NCBI RefSeq assembly: GCF_900460065.1
Contig: NZ_UAVD01000028.1
Location: forward strand, 62,001-126,000
DNA: 64,000 nt
Reading direction: 5' to 3'
Source of the DNA: Streptomyces griseus
GTDB lineage: Bacteria; Actinomycetota; Actinomycetes; Streptomycetales; Streptomycetaceae
The position numbers were made by a program, and so were the translations under genes. Positions 24,283 through 32,678 of the stretch are shown here, piece after piece. The notes beneath the pieces are model-generated. The model was not told the origin of the DNA. It saw only the letters and a list, made by a program, of their open reading frames with translations, and searched no databases. Position 1 is the first letter of the stretch, and each line of letters opens with the position of its first letter.

Positions 24283-26517
24283 ATGGGTCGAGCGGATGCG
24301 CGACGAGCCCAGGCGCGGGAGTCGCGCGGGGGCCAGAAGAGCGGCGGCATACGCAGACTCTTCACGTGGAAGAAGCTGCTGGGCGCGTTCTTCGGGATCG
24401 TCCTGCTGGGCATGGGGGCCTTCGGGGCGCTCTACGTGTACGTCGACGTCCCCGCCGCCAACGCCGCGGCGGAGCGGCAGAGCAACGTCTACAAGTACAG
24501 CGACGGCACGGTCCTCGCCCGGACCGGCAAGGGCGTCAACCGCCAGATCGTCGACCTGGACGAGGTGCCCCAGAAGGTCCAGCACGCGTTCGTCGCCGCC
24601 GAGAACAAGACCTTCTACAAGGACGACGGCGTCGACCTGAAGGGCACCACCCGCGCCCTCCTCAACACCGTCAGCGGCAAGGGCAAGCAGGGTGGCTCGA
24701 CCATCACCCAGCAGTACGTGAAGAACTTCTACCTGACGCAGGACCCCACCGTGAGCCGCAAGCTCAAGGAACTGGTGATCTCGCTCAAGATCGACCAGCA
24801 GAAGTCCAAGGACGAGATCCTCGCCGGGTACATCAACACCGCCTACTACGGCCGCGGCGCGAGCGGCATCCAGGCCGCCGCCCAGGCGTACTACGGCGTC
24901 GACGCCAAGGACCTGGACGTCTCGCAGGGCGCCTACCTCGCCTCCGTCCTCCAGGCGCCCAGCCAGTACGACTGGAACTCCGCCACCGACACCGGCAAGA
25001 AGCTGGTCAAGGAGCGCTGGGCCTACACCCTGCGCAACATGGTCGAGATGAAGTGGCTGACCGAGTCCGAGCGGGCCGGCCTGGAGTTCCCCGTCCCCCA
25101 GAAGCCCAAGCCCGCCCAGGGCATGGAGGGCCAGGCCGGCTATCTGGTCGAGGCCGCCAACAAGGAGCTGGAGAAGCAGGGCGTCACCGCCGAGGACCGC
25201 GACGCCGGCGGCTGGACCTTCACCCTCACCGTCGACAAGAAGCGCCAGAAGGAGCTGGAGAAGGCGGTGGACGACCAGCTGGAGTCCAAGCTCGACCGCG
25301 AGGGCAACAAGGTCGACGCCACCGTCCAGGCCGGCGCCACCTCCGTCGACCCGAAGACCGGCAAGGTCGTCGCCCTGTACGGCGGCGAGGACTACATCAA
25401 GCACTACATCAGCAACGCCACCCGCCAGGACTACCAGCCCGCCTCCACCTTCAAGCCGCTGGTGCTCGCCTCGGCCCTGGAGAACGAGTCGAAGACGCAG
25501 GACGGCAGCCTGATCGGGCTCAACACGGTCTACGACGGCACCAGCAAGCGGCCCGTCGTCGGCAGCGACACCCCGTTCGCCCCGCAGAACCAGGACGACC
25601 GCAGCTACGGTCCCGTCTCCGTCCAGAAGGCCCTGAACAGCTCGGTCAACTCCGTCTTCGCGCAGATGATCGTGGACGTGACGCCCGCCGCCGTGAAGGA
25701 GACCGCGCTCGCCCTCGGCGTACCGGACAAGAACTTCCCCGAGCGCCCCGCCGTCACCCTCGGCACCATGAACGCCTCGACCTGGGACATGGCCGGCGTG
25801 TACGCCACGCTCGACAACCACGGCCGGAAGGTCACCCCGCACATCCTCCAGTCCGCCGAGCACCGCGACCGCACGGTGAACGCCGAGAAGCCCAAGCGGG
25901 AGCAGGTCATCAGCCGCGCCTCGGCCGACACCGTGACCAAGGGGCTCACCGGGGTCGTCGACGCCGGTTCCGGGGGCGCGGCCAACAGCCCCGCCTACGA
26001 CGCGGCGGCCAAGACCGGCACCTCCGAGGACAACAAGTCGGCCTGGTTCGCCGGCTACACCCCGGAGCTGAGCACGGTCGTGGCCCTCTTCGGCGAGGGC
26101 GACGGCGGCCGCAAGCAGGTCTCCCTCACCGGCACGGCCAACTCCGGCCGCGCCAGCGGCAGCGGCTTCCCGGCGAGGATCTGGGCCGACTACACCCTCG
26201 GCGCCCTCGACGGCGAGTCCGGCAAGACGTTCGACCTCCAGGACGTGGAGCGCGGCGAGGTGCCCGCCCCGCCGACCCCGTCGGACACGCCCTCCGAGGA
26301 GCCCACCCCCACCGAGGACCCGACCCCGTCGGACACCCCCTCCGAGACGCCGAGCGAGACGCCCACCGAGACCCCGACCACCCCGGCCCCGCCCACCAGC
26401 AGCAGCCCGCCCGTCACCACGCCGCCGACCAGCCCGGAGATCCCGCCGCAGCCCGGCGACGGCGACGGCCAGCCGGGCGAGCGGCCCGGCGGCAACGGGC
26501 TGCTGCCCGGACAGTAG
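24283..26517 (+). CDS. Bifunctional class A penicillin-binding protein
   Basis: 744 residues: short basic cytosolic tail, one membrane anchor (LLGAFFGIVLLGMGAFGALYV), glycosyltransferase domain (about 65-250) and transpeptidase domain (about 340-650), then a Pro/Thr/Glu-rich tail. The glycosyltransferase motifs read AAENKTFYKDDG (catalytic Glu) and GGSTITQQYVKNFYL. The transpeptidase motifs are STFK, SVN and KTGTS. It polymerises and cross-links peptidoglycan outside the membrane. The disordered C-terminal tail, with repeated DTPSE/PTPTE units, probably spans the wall. The ATG at 24283 has GGAG upstream. A sigma-E-like promoter precedes it. Confidence 0.94.
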   Translation: MGRADARRAQARESRGGQKSGGIRRLFTWKKLLGAFFGIVLLGMGAFGALYVYVDVPAANAAAERQSNVYKYSDGTVLARTGKGVNRQIVDLDEVPQKVQHAFVAAENKTFYKDDGVDLKGTTRALLNTVSGKGKQGGSTITQQYVKNFYLTQDPTVSRKLKELVISLKIDQQKSKDEILAGYINTAYYGRGASGIQAAAQAYYGVDAKDLDVSQGAYLASVLQAPSQYDWNSATDTGKKLVKERWAYTLRNMVEMKWLTESERAGLEFPVPQKPKPAQGMEGQAGYLVEAANKELEKQGVTAEDRDAGGWTFTLTVDKKRQKELEKAVDDQLESKLDREGNKVDATVQAGATSVDPKTGKVVALYGGEDYIKHYISNATRQDYQPASTFKPLVLASALENESKTQDGSLIGLNTVYDGTSKRPVVGSDTPFAPQNQDDRSYGPVSVQKALNSSVNSVFAQMIVDVTPAAVKETALALGVPDKNFPERPAVTLGTMNASTWDMAGVYATLDNHGRKVTPHILQSAEHRDRTVNAEKPKREQVISRASADTVTKGLTGVVDAGSGGAANSPAYDAAAKTGTSEDNKSAWFAGYTPELSTVVALFGEGDGGRKQVSLTGTANSGRASGSGFPARIWADYTLGALDGESGKTFDLQDVERGEVPAPPTPSDTPSEEPTPTEDPTPSDTPSETPSETPTETPTTPAPPTSSSPPVTTPPTSPEIPPQPGDGDGQPGERPGGNGLLPGQ

Positions 26518-26535
26518 GCGCCCGGGCGCACGCAG

Positions 26536-26569
26536 GTGAGGGGCGGACCCACCCGGGTCCGCCCCTCAC
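26536..26569. terminator. Bidirectional terminator between the PBP and phosphatase genes
   Basis: Perfect 15-bp stem (26536-26550 with 26555-26569) and four-base loop between converging genes. Confidence 0.85.
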
Positions 26570-26585
26570 GCGTCCGGTGCCGCCC

Positions 26586-28409
26586 CTACTGCCCCCGGGC
26601 CGCCATCTCGAACCAGACGACCTTGCCCGTCGAAAGCCGCGTCGCACCCCACCGCCGGGCCAGCCGGTTGACCAGGAACAGGCCGCGCCCGCCCTCGTCC
26701 GTCTCCCGCGCCCGGCGCTGCCGGGGCAGCTGCGGGGAGTCGTCGCCGACCTCGCAGCGCAGGACGTCCGTCCGCAGCAGCCGCAGCGTCACCGGCCGCT
26801 CGGCGTAGCGCACCGCGTTGGTGACGACCTCGCTGACCAGCAGCTCCACCTCGTCGGCCAGGTCGTCCAGACCCCAGCGGCTCAGCGCCCGCCGGGCCAG
26901 CCGTCTGGCCCGGCCCGGGGCCGCGTCCTCCGGCTCCAGATACCAGTAGGCGACGTCGCTCGGCGCGATCCCGTCGAAGCGGGCGGCCAGCAGCGCGATG
27001 TCGTCGTCCCGGTCACCCGGGCCGAGCATGTCCAGCACGTCGTCGCAGAGGGCTTCCAGCGGGGGTGAGTGGTCGTCACCGGTGAGCTGCGCCGTCGCCG
27101 CGAGGCGTTCCCGCAGCTGCTCGATGCCCGTCCACACGTCCCGCAGCCGCGACTCCACCAGGCCGTCGGTGTAGAGGAGCAGCGTGGCGCCGGCCGGGGC
27201 GTCCAGCTCGACGGCCTCGAAGTCGACGCCGCCCACCCCGATCGGGGCGCCCGGCGGCACCACCAGCACCTCGGCCCGCCCGCCCAGGTGGAGCAGCACG
27301 GGCGGCGGGTGTCCGGCGTTGGCGATGGTGATCCGGTGCGCGACCGGATCGTAGACCGCGTACAGGCAGGTCGCCATCCGGTCGCTGCCCAGCCGCTGGG
27401 CCTGCTCGTCCAGGTGGTGCAGGACCTCCTGCGGCGGCAGGTCGAGCTGTGCCAGGGTCTGCGCCGTCGTCCGGAGCTGGCCCATGATCGCCGCCGACGT
27501 CATGGAATGGCCCATCACATCGCCGACGACCAGCGCGACCCGGCTGCCGGTGGGCTGCGGGAGCGAGTCCGGCAGCATCGTGCGCTGCAACTCGTCGGCG
27601 ATGTAGGCCTCGCGCCCGTACAGCACGGCCTTGTCGATGCCGAGCGCGGTGTGCGTCGCCAGCTGCGCCGCGACCAGCAGATCGCTGGCCTCGAACGGGG
27701 TGCGCTCGGTGCCGCGCACGAACACCGCCGCCCCGATGACCCGGCGCCGGCCGCGCAGCGGGGCGAGGATCGCCCGGTGCCCGGTGGGGACGGAGCGGCC
27801 GGGGCCGAGCAGCTCCGGCAGGGCGGCCCGTGCCGCCGCGGAGTCGCCGAAGACCGGCCGCACCCCGCGCAGCACCTCGGCCAGCGCACCGCCGGCCCGT
27901 ACCTCGCACAGCTCGGCGGCCGGCATCAGGTCGGCCTGCGGGTCGAGGATCAGCGGACGCAGCCGCTCGGTCTCGGAGCCGGTCGCCTCGCCGGCCTCCT
28001 CGTCGCTGACGCGCAGCCGGTCGCTGCGGCGCAGCCGCAGGACGAACGGGCTCACCGGGCGCTCGTCGCCCACCGGGAGCGGGTCGCGCAGATAGACGAG
28101 GATCGCGTCGGAGAACGTGGGCACGCTGGCCCGGCACAGCCCGAGGACGATCTCGTCCAGGTCTATGCCCCGGGCGATCCGCCGGGTCGCCGCGCCGACG
28201 AAGCGCAGCCGGTCGCCCTCGCGGCGGGTGGCCGCCTGCGCCTCGGCGACGGCGGGCGCTCCTGGACCCTGGGCCGGCGCGGCGGCCGGAGCCGGGACCG
28301 CGGCGGCGGCGGCCGCTGCCGCGGCGTCCTGCTGCCGGGGCCGGGTGCGCTCCTGCTGCCGGGCCGCCAGGGGCTGCCGGCCTTCGTGGGAGGTGGGGTG
28401 CTCCGTCAC
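26586..28409 (-). CDS. GAF / SpoIIE-type phosphatase / HATPase regulator with apparent deletion in the catalytic domain
   Basis: 607 residues. Order: disordered Ala/Pro/Gln start, GAF-like sensor (about 70-265), PP2C-type SpoIIE domain (about 270-470) and an anti-sigma-type HATPase (about 480-605, with ELLVSEVVTNAVRYA and GGRGLFLVNRLARRWG). The phosphatase domain begins LQRTMLPDSLPQPTG and jumps straight to SRVALVVGDVMGHSM. The roughly 30 residues between these blocks in the family, including the VGGDWYD metal-binding motif, are absent. Later motifs (YTDGLVESR, RDDDIALLAARF) are present. It may be catalytically crippled and act through GAF or HATPase binding. The GTG start at 28409 is tentative. 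Confidence 0.8.
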   Translation of the reverse strand: MTEHPTSHEGRQPLAARQQERTRPRQQDAAAAAAAAAVPAPAAAPAQGPGAPAVAEAQAATRREGDRLRFVGAATRRIARGIDLDEIVLGLCRASVPTFSDAILVYLRDPLPVGDERPVSPFVLRLRRSDRLRVSDEEAGEATGSETERLRPLILDPQADLMPAAELCEVRAGGALAEVLRGVRPVFGDSAAARAALPELLGPGRSVPTGHRAILAPLRGRRRVIGAAVFVRGTERTPFEASDLLVAAQLATHTALGIDKAVLYGREAYIADELQRTMLPDSLPQPTGSRVALVVGDVMGHSMTSAAIMGQLRTTAQTLAQLDLPPQEVLHHLDEQAQRLGSDRMATCLYAVYDPVAHRITIANAGHPPPVLLHLGGRAEVLVVPPGAPIGVGGVDFEAVELDAPAGATLLLYTDGLVESRLRDVWTGIEQLRERLAATAQLTGDDHSPPLEALCDDVLDMLGPGDRDDDIALLAARFDGIAPSDVAYWYLEPEDAAPGRARRLARRALSRWGLDDLADEVELLVSEVVTNAVRYAERPVTLRLLRTDVLRCEVGDDSPQLPRQRRARETDEGGRGLFLVNRLARRWGATRLSTGKVVWFEMAARGQ

Positions 28410-28793
28410 GCGTGGGATTCCGTCCGGCCGGGCCGGTTGTATGAGGCAGTCACCTCGTGGGGCGCTACTGTGCCCCGGCAAGCGCGGGAAGAACAACGGC
28501 TGTCACCGGATGCCCTTGATGAAGGGGCCGAAACCGAGCGCATCGGAGATGGCCGACGGGCGACCTCTCCGGCGGTGGGCGCGGCGAGAGGGCAGCGGAC
28601 AGCGTGCACGTCTCCACCCCCTCGTAGTGGTTTCCGCGACCGAGCGGAACGTCCGGGTCCGTGGCCCGTACCTCCGCGCGACCGGTGTGGTGACTTGTGG
28701 TCAGTTCCGGTGTGGCGCCCGCTGGTTGCGGCGATCATCCCTCCGTGCGTCCGGACCTGCCGACCGGGCCGCCCGAAGGATCTCTCCAGGGTC
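28410..28793. other. Gene-free interval upstream of the phosphatase gene
   Basis: 384 bases between two leftward genes. No reading frame with a credible start, codon bias or recognisable product was found on either strand, and no strong hairpin or repeat. It presumably holds the promoter of the SpoIIE-type gene. Confidence 0.4.
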
Positions 28794-29480
28794 TCACGAC
28801 GGCATACGGGCAGGGGTGCGGTCCCAGTCATCCGGCAGCGGCGGCACCTGCCACCGCGGATCGGGCCGCCAGTGCTCCCAGCCGTCCCGGAACGGCGCCC
28901 CCCACCCGGTGATCACCTCGACCGCCGCGAGGCCCGCCTCGCGGACCCGGGCCGCGGTCTCCCGGTCCATCAGACCGACCTGCTGGGCCTGGGCGAACTC
29001 GTCCTCGTCGAGCCATTTCCAGCTCCGGTCCGGGTTCACGGAGATGTCGAGAAAGTGATCCTCGGAATCCACCCCTCCGGACCACCGGGTGCGGGGCTCC
29101 TCCAGATTCACGTACCAGTTGCGGAACATCCAGCCCCGGTCCCAGAACAGCCACACCGACCACGGGTCCCCGGGCCTGGCCAGCTTCAGCACCCCGGAGC
29201 CGAACCAGGTGGAGCGGGCCGTGGTGCGGGGCGCGGTGTAGCGGGTGGCCAGTGGCTCGGCGTGCACCTGGGTGCCGTCGGCCAGCACCGGCCGTACGCA
29301 TTCGGTGCCCGGCGCCATCCAGACGGCGAGCAGCTCCTCGGTGTCCTGGACGACGGTCACCGGACGGCAGATGTGCACGGGCGGGACCCCGGCCGTCCGG
29401 TGGGCCCGGCCGTTGTCGCGGTAGCGCCAGAGGATCTGGTCCCCCGGCGCCCAGCGTGCGTACTCTCCCGTACCTGTCAT
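28794..29480 (-). CDS. DUF402 (FomD-like) protein
   Basis: 228 residues. A beta-rich fold with many tryptophans: ILWRYRD near the start, WWFGSGVLKL-type strands (here STWFGSGVLKLARPG), WDRGWMFRNWYVNLEEP, and the diagnostic metal-binding stretch SEDHFLDISVNPDRSWKWLDEDEF. DUF402 proteins include FomD, which hydrolyses cytidylyl-phosphonate intermediates, and a staphylococcal nucleoside di/triphosphatase, so a nucleotide phosphohydrolase activity is plausible. It is cytoplasmic, and nothing in its neighbourhood links it to a phosphonate pathway. It follows fumC on the same strand by 77 bases. Confidence 0.8.
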   Translation of the reverse strand: MTGTGEYARWAPGDQILWRYRDNGRAHRTAGVPPVHICRPVTVVQDTEELLAVWMAPGTECVRPVLADGTQVHAEPLATRYTAPRTTARSTWFGSGVLKLARPGDPWSVWLFWDRGWMFRNWYVNLEEPRTRWSGGVDSEDHFLDISVNPDRSWKWLDEDEFAQAQQVGLMDRETAARVREAGLAAVEVITGWGAPFRDGWEHWRPDPRWQVPPLPDDWDRTPARMPS

Positions 29481-29557
29481 AGAGAGATCTTACGGAGCGC
29501 TCCCGCCCGCCCGCTGCGACTCAGGTCACCCGGACGTCGGCGACGGGCCCCCCGCGC

Positions 29558-30973
29558 TCACGGGCGTGTCATCCGCAGCACGTCCAGCGCCTCGTCGAGC
29601 TGCTCCATCGTCAGGTCGCCGCGCTCGACGTACCCCGAGGCCAAAACCGTCTCGCGGATCGTCGTCCCGTCCTTGAGGGACTTCTTGGCGACCTTCGCCG
29701 CTTCCTCGTAGCCGATGTACTTGTTCAGCGGGGTCACCACGGACGGGGAGGACTCGGCGTAGGCGCGGGCCCGTTCCACGTCGGCGGTGATCCCGTCGAC
29801 CGTGCGGTCCGCGAGCAGCCGGGAGGCGTTGGCCAGCAGCCGTACGGACTCCAGGAGGTTCTTCGCGATGACCGGGAGCATCACGTTCAGCTCGAAGTTG
29901 CCCGCGGCGCCGGCCGTGGCGACCGTCGCGTCGTTGCCGGTGACCTGGGCGGCGACCATCAGGACCGCCTCCGGGATCACCGGGTTGACCTTGCCCGGCA
30001 TGATCGACGAACCGGGCTGGAGGTCGGGCAGCGCGATCTCGGCGAGACCGGTGCGCGGGCCCGACGCCATCCACCGCAGATCGTTGGAGATCTTCGTCAG
30101 GGACACCGCGATGGTCCGCAGCTGGCCGGACGTCTCCACGAGCCCGTCCCGCGCGCCCTGCGCCTCGAAGTGGTCGCGGGCCTCGGTGAGCGGCAGCCCC
30201 GTGGCCTCGGCGACCTCCGCGATCACGGCGGCGGAGAAGCCGGGCGGGGTGTTGATGCCGGTGCCCACCGCCGTACCGCCCAGCGGCAGTTCGGCGAGCC
30301 GGGGGAGCGAGGCGCGCAGCCGCTCCACGCCGTAGCGGATCTGGGCCGCGTAGCCGCCGAACTCCTGGCCGAGGGTGACCGGGGTGGCGTCCATCAGATG
30401 CGTGCGGCCGGACTTCACGACCTCCGCGAATTCGGCCGATTTCCGCCCCAGGGATTCCGCCAGGTGGACCAGGGCGGGGATCAGGTCGGCGGTGACGGCG
30501 GCGGTGGCGGCGATGTGGATGGAGGACGGGAAGACGTCGTTGGACGACTGGGAGGCGTTCACATGGTCGTTGGGGTGGACCTCGCGGCCCAGGCGTTCGG
30601 TGGCGAGGGTGGCGATCACCTCGTTGGTGTTCATGTTCGACGAGGTGCCCGAACCCGTCTGGAACACGTCGACCGGGAAGTGCGCGTCCCAGCGGCCCGA
30701 GGCGACCTCGGCGGCGGCCTCCTGGATCGCGGCGGCGATGTCCGGATCCAGCACCTTCAGCTCGGCGTTGACCTTGGCCGCCGCGCCCTTGATCCGGGCC
30801 AGCGCCTCGATGTGGGCGCGTTCCAGCCGCTGCCCGGAGACGGGGAAGTTCTCCACCGCCCGCTGGGTCTGGGCACGCCACTTGGCGTCCGCGGGGACCC
30901 TCACCTCACCCATCGAGTCGTGCTCGATCCGGAAACCGCTGTCACGGGGCTGCTCGCCCGACGTGTCGACCAT
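29558..30973 (-). CDS. fumC: Class II fumarate hydratase FumC
   Basis: 471 residues, complete. Interconverts fumarate and L-malate in the TCA cycle without iron. Seen: SGTSSNMNTNEVIA, HPNDHVNASQSSNDVFPS, the catalytic SGRTHLMDATPVTLGQE region, and the superfamily signature GSSIMPGKVNP. The start at 30973 is supported by a full AGGAGG ten bases upstream, the strongest ribosome site seen in the window. The genome carries a second, unrelated iron-sulfur fumarase at 50145-51812, and the biosynthetic cluster lies between the two. Confidence 0.96.
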   Translation of the reverse strand: MVDTSGEQPRDSGFRIEHDSMGEVRVPADAKWRAQTQRAVENFPVSGQRLERAHIEALARIKGAAAKVNAELKVLDPDIAAAIQEAAAEVASGRWDAHFPVDVFQTGSGTSSNMNTNEVIATLATERLGREVHPNDHVNASQSSNDVFPSSIHIAATAAVTADLIPALVHLAESLGRKSAEFAEVVKSGRTHLMDATPVTLGQEFGGYAAQIRYGVERLRASLPRLAELPLGGTAVGTGINTPPGFSAAVIAEVAEATGLPLTEARDHFEAQGARDGLVETSGQLRTIAVSLTKISNDLRWMASGPRTGLAEIALPDLQPGSSIMPGKVNPVIPEAVLMVAAQVTGNDATVATAGAAGNFELNVMLPVIAKNLLESVRLLANASRLLADRTVDGITADVERARAYAESSPSVVTPLNKYIGYEEAAKVAKKSLKDGTTIRETVLASGYVERGDLTMEQLDEALDVLRMTRP

Positions 30974-31078
30974 GGTGTTTAAACCTCCTGAAAAAGATGA
31001 GCACTTCTCTTGTTCTATGTATTCCCAAGTCGCCTACCGACCAGTAAATACCGGGGGTAACCACTACCGGGAGGCGCA

Positions 31079-32632
31079 ATGAGGCGCACCAGCACCAGAG
31101 TTCGAGGGCTCGGAAGCCTTCGCCGGCTCCGCTGTACCGTCGCGGCGGCCGTCGCTCTCGCGGCCGCCGTCGGCGGTATGGCCGCCGCCGGACCCGCGGG
31201 CGCGACGGAGCCGGGTACCAGCTCTATCGCATCCACCCCTCTCCCGCCCGCACTGGAAGCCGTCCGGGCCGCCGAGGCCACCCAGCTGTACGGCAGCCCC
31301 GCCGAGCGGCCGCTCGGCGACCGCAAGACCGGGCTGATCTCGCTCGGCGACAGCGAGATCTCCGGCGAGGGCGTCGGCACCTACGACCCCGGCACCAACG
31401 GGCCGGACAACTGGTGCCACCGCTCACCGGACGCCGCCATCCACCGCACGGGCATCGCGGCGGACGTCACGTACAACGTCTCGTGTTCCGGCGCCTCTAC
31501 CGGAAACATCAAAATCGGCGGGAACAAGCAGTACGCCGACGAGCTCGTGCAGAGCGACAGCCTCGCGATCAAGGCCCGCAACACCCGGATCAAGATGATC
31601 GTCCTGGTCGCCGGGGCCAACGACGACCTCCAGTTCGGCCCGGTCATGACCGACTGCGTGGTCCGCTACATCAGCCTCCAGGGCCCCTGCGAGCCGAAGT
31701 ACGCGGGCGGCTGGCAGGCCCGCGTCGACGCGCTGGTCCCCAAGGTCGAGCAGACCGTCCGCGACCTGCGCACCGTCATGACGGGCGCCGGATACGCCGA
31801 CGGCGACTACAAGCTCGTCCTGATGGGCTACCCGAGCCCGATCGGCCCGGACTTCCGCGACAACCCGAAGTTCCCGGGCAAGCTCGCCTGCGGCGGACTC
31901 GGCTACGACTCCGACACCGTCTGGGGCCGCGACACCGCCGTGCCCGCCTTCCAGGTCGGCATGCGCAAGGCCGCCGCCGCCACCGGGGCCACCTACCTCG
32001 ACAACTCGCGCCTCTTCCACGGCCGCGAGGTCTGCACCGAGAACCCGTGGGCGCGCGGGCTGTTCATCGACGTGACCAAGCCGGGCCTGCCCGACGAGAA
32101 CTCCGTCCGCCAGTCCTTCCACCCCAACGCCGCCGGCCACCGGGCCTTCGCCTCCTGCCTCACCCAGCTGTACGACTCCGGGCTGCGCGAGGCGGGCTGC
32201 GCCGACCCGGCGAGCACGGGGAACCCGGTCCTGACCGGAGCGGCCTTCGACGACCTGTTCGCCCCGCTGAAGAACCAGGCGACCGGGACCTGCGTGGACG
32301 TGCCCGCCTCGGTCACCCGCAACGGCACCGCGGTCGGCGGCTGGGACTGCCACGGCGGACGCAACCAGAACTGGTGGTACGACGCCGGTACGCAGACGGC
32401 CCGCACCGCGCTCAGCCACGACCGCTGCCTGGACGTGCCGGGCGCGAAGTACGACGCCGGCGCCACGCTCGTCGTGTGGGACTGCTCGGGCGCGGCCAAC
32501 CAGAAGTTCGTCCGGCAGGCGGGCACCCTGCGCCCGGCCGCCGCGACCGGGCTGTGTCTGACGCTGGCGGGGGGCAAGGACCCGCTCAGGCTCCAGAGGT
32601 GCGACGGCGGGGCGAACCAGCGCTTCGTGTAG
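31079..32632 (+). CDS. Secreted SGNH hydrolase with C-terminal ricin-type lectin domain
   Basis: 517 residues. A twin-arginine-like basic start and a hydrophobic core ending AGPAGA give a secretion signal. The catalytic domain (about 75-375) has LISLGDSEISGEG (nucleophile Ser), VLVAGANDD (block III) and SFHPNAAGHRAF (catalytic His); the position three before His is Gln rather than Asp, suggesting a Ser-His dyad. The last 125 residues form a CBM13/ricin-B trefoil with QNWW, QKFV and QRFV repeats, which would bind a polysaccharide. Likely an exported esterase or lipase acting on a glycosylated substrate. The ATG follows GGGAGG. Confidence 0.9.
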   Translation: MRRTSTRVRGLGSLRRLRCTVAAAVALAAAVGGMAAAGPAGATEPGTSSIASTPLPPALEAVRAAEATQLYGSPAERPLGDRKTGLISLGDSEISGEGVGTYDPGTNGPDNWCHRSPDAAIHRTGIAADVTYNVSCSGASTGNIKIGGNKQYADELVQSDSLAIKARNTRIKMIVLVAGANDDLQFGPVMTDCVVRYISLQGPCEPKYAGGWQARVDALVPKVEQTVRDLRTVMTGAGYADGDYKLVLMGYPSPIGPDFRDNPKFPGKLACGGLGYDSDTVWGRDTAVPAFQVGMRKAAAATGATYLDNSRLFHGREVCTENPWARGLFIDVTKPGLPDENSVRQSFHPNAAGHRAFASCLTQLYDSGLREAGCADPASTGNPVLTGAAFDDLFAPLKNQATGTCVDVPASVTRNGTAVGGWDCHGGRNQNWWYDAGTQTARTALSHDRCLDVPGAKYDAGATLVVWDCSGAANQKFVRQAGTLRPAAATGLCLTLAGGKDPLRLQRCDGGANQRFV

Positions 32633-32643
32633 CCGGACCGTGG

Positions 32644-32678
32644 GCGAGGGGCGGCCGTCGTGCGGCGGGCGCCCCTTC
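32644..32678. terminator. Imperfect hairpin between the SGNH hydrolase and the NRPS gene
   Basis: GAGGGGCG and CGCCCCTTC-type arms about 17 bases apart, with one bulged base, between two converging genes. Probably terminates one or both transcripts. Confidence 0.5.

Noticed and set aside
23607..27068. 1153-residue open frame on the plus strand
   Set aside because: Out-of-frame shadow of the penicillin-binding protein gene; composition is low-complexity Arg/Gly/Pro.
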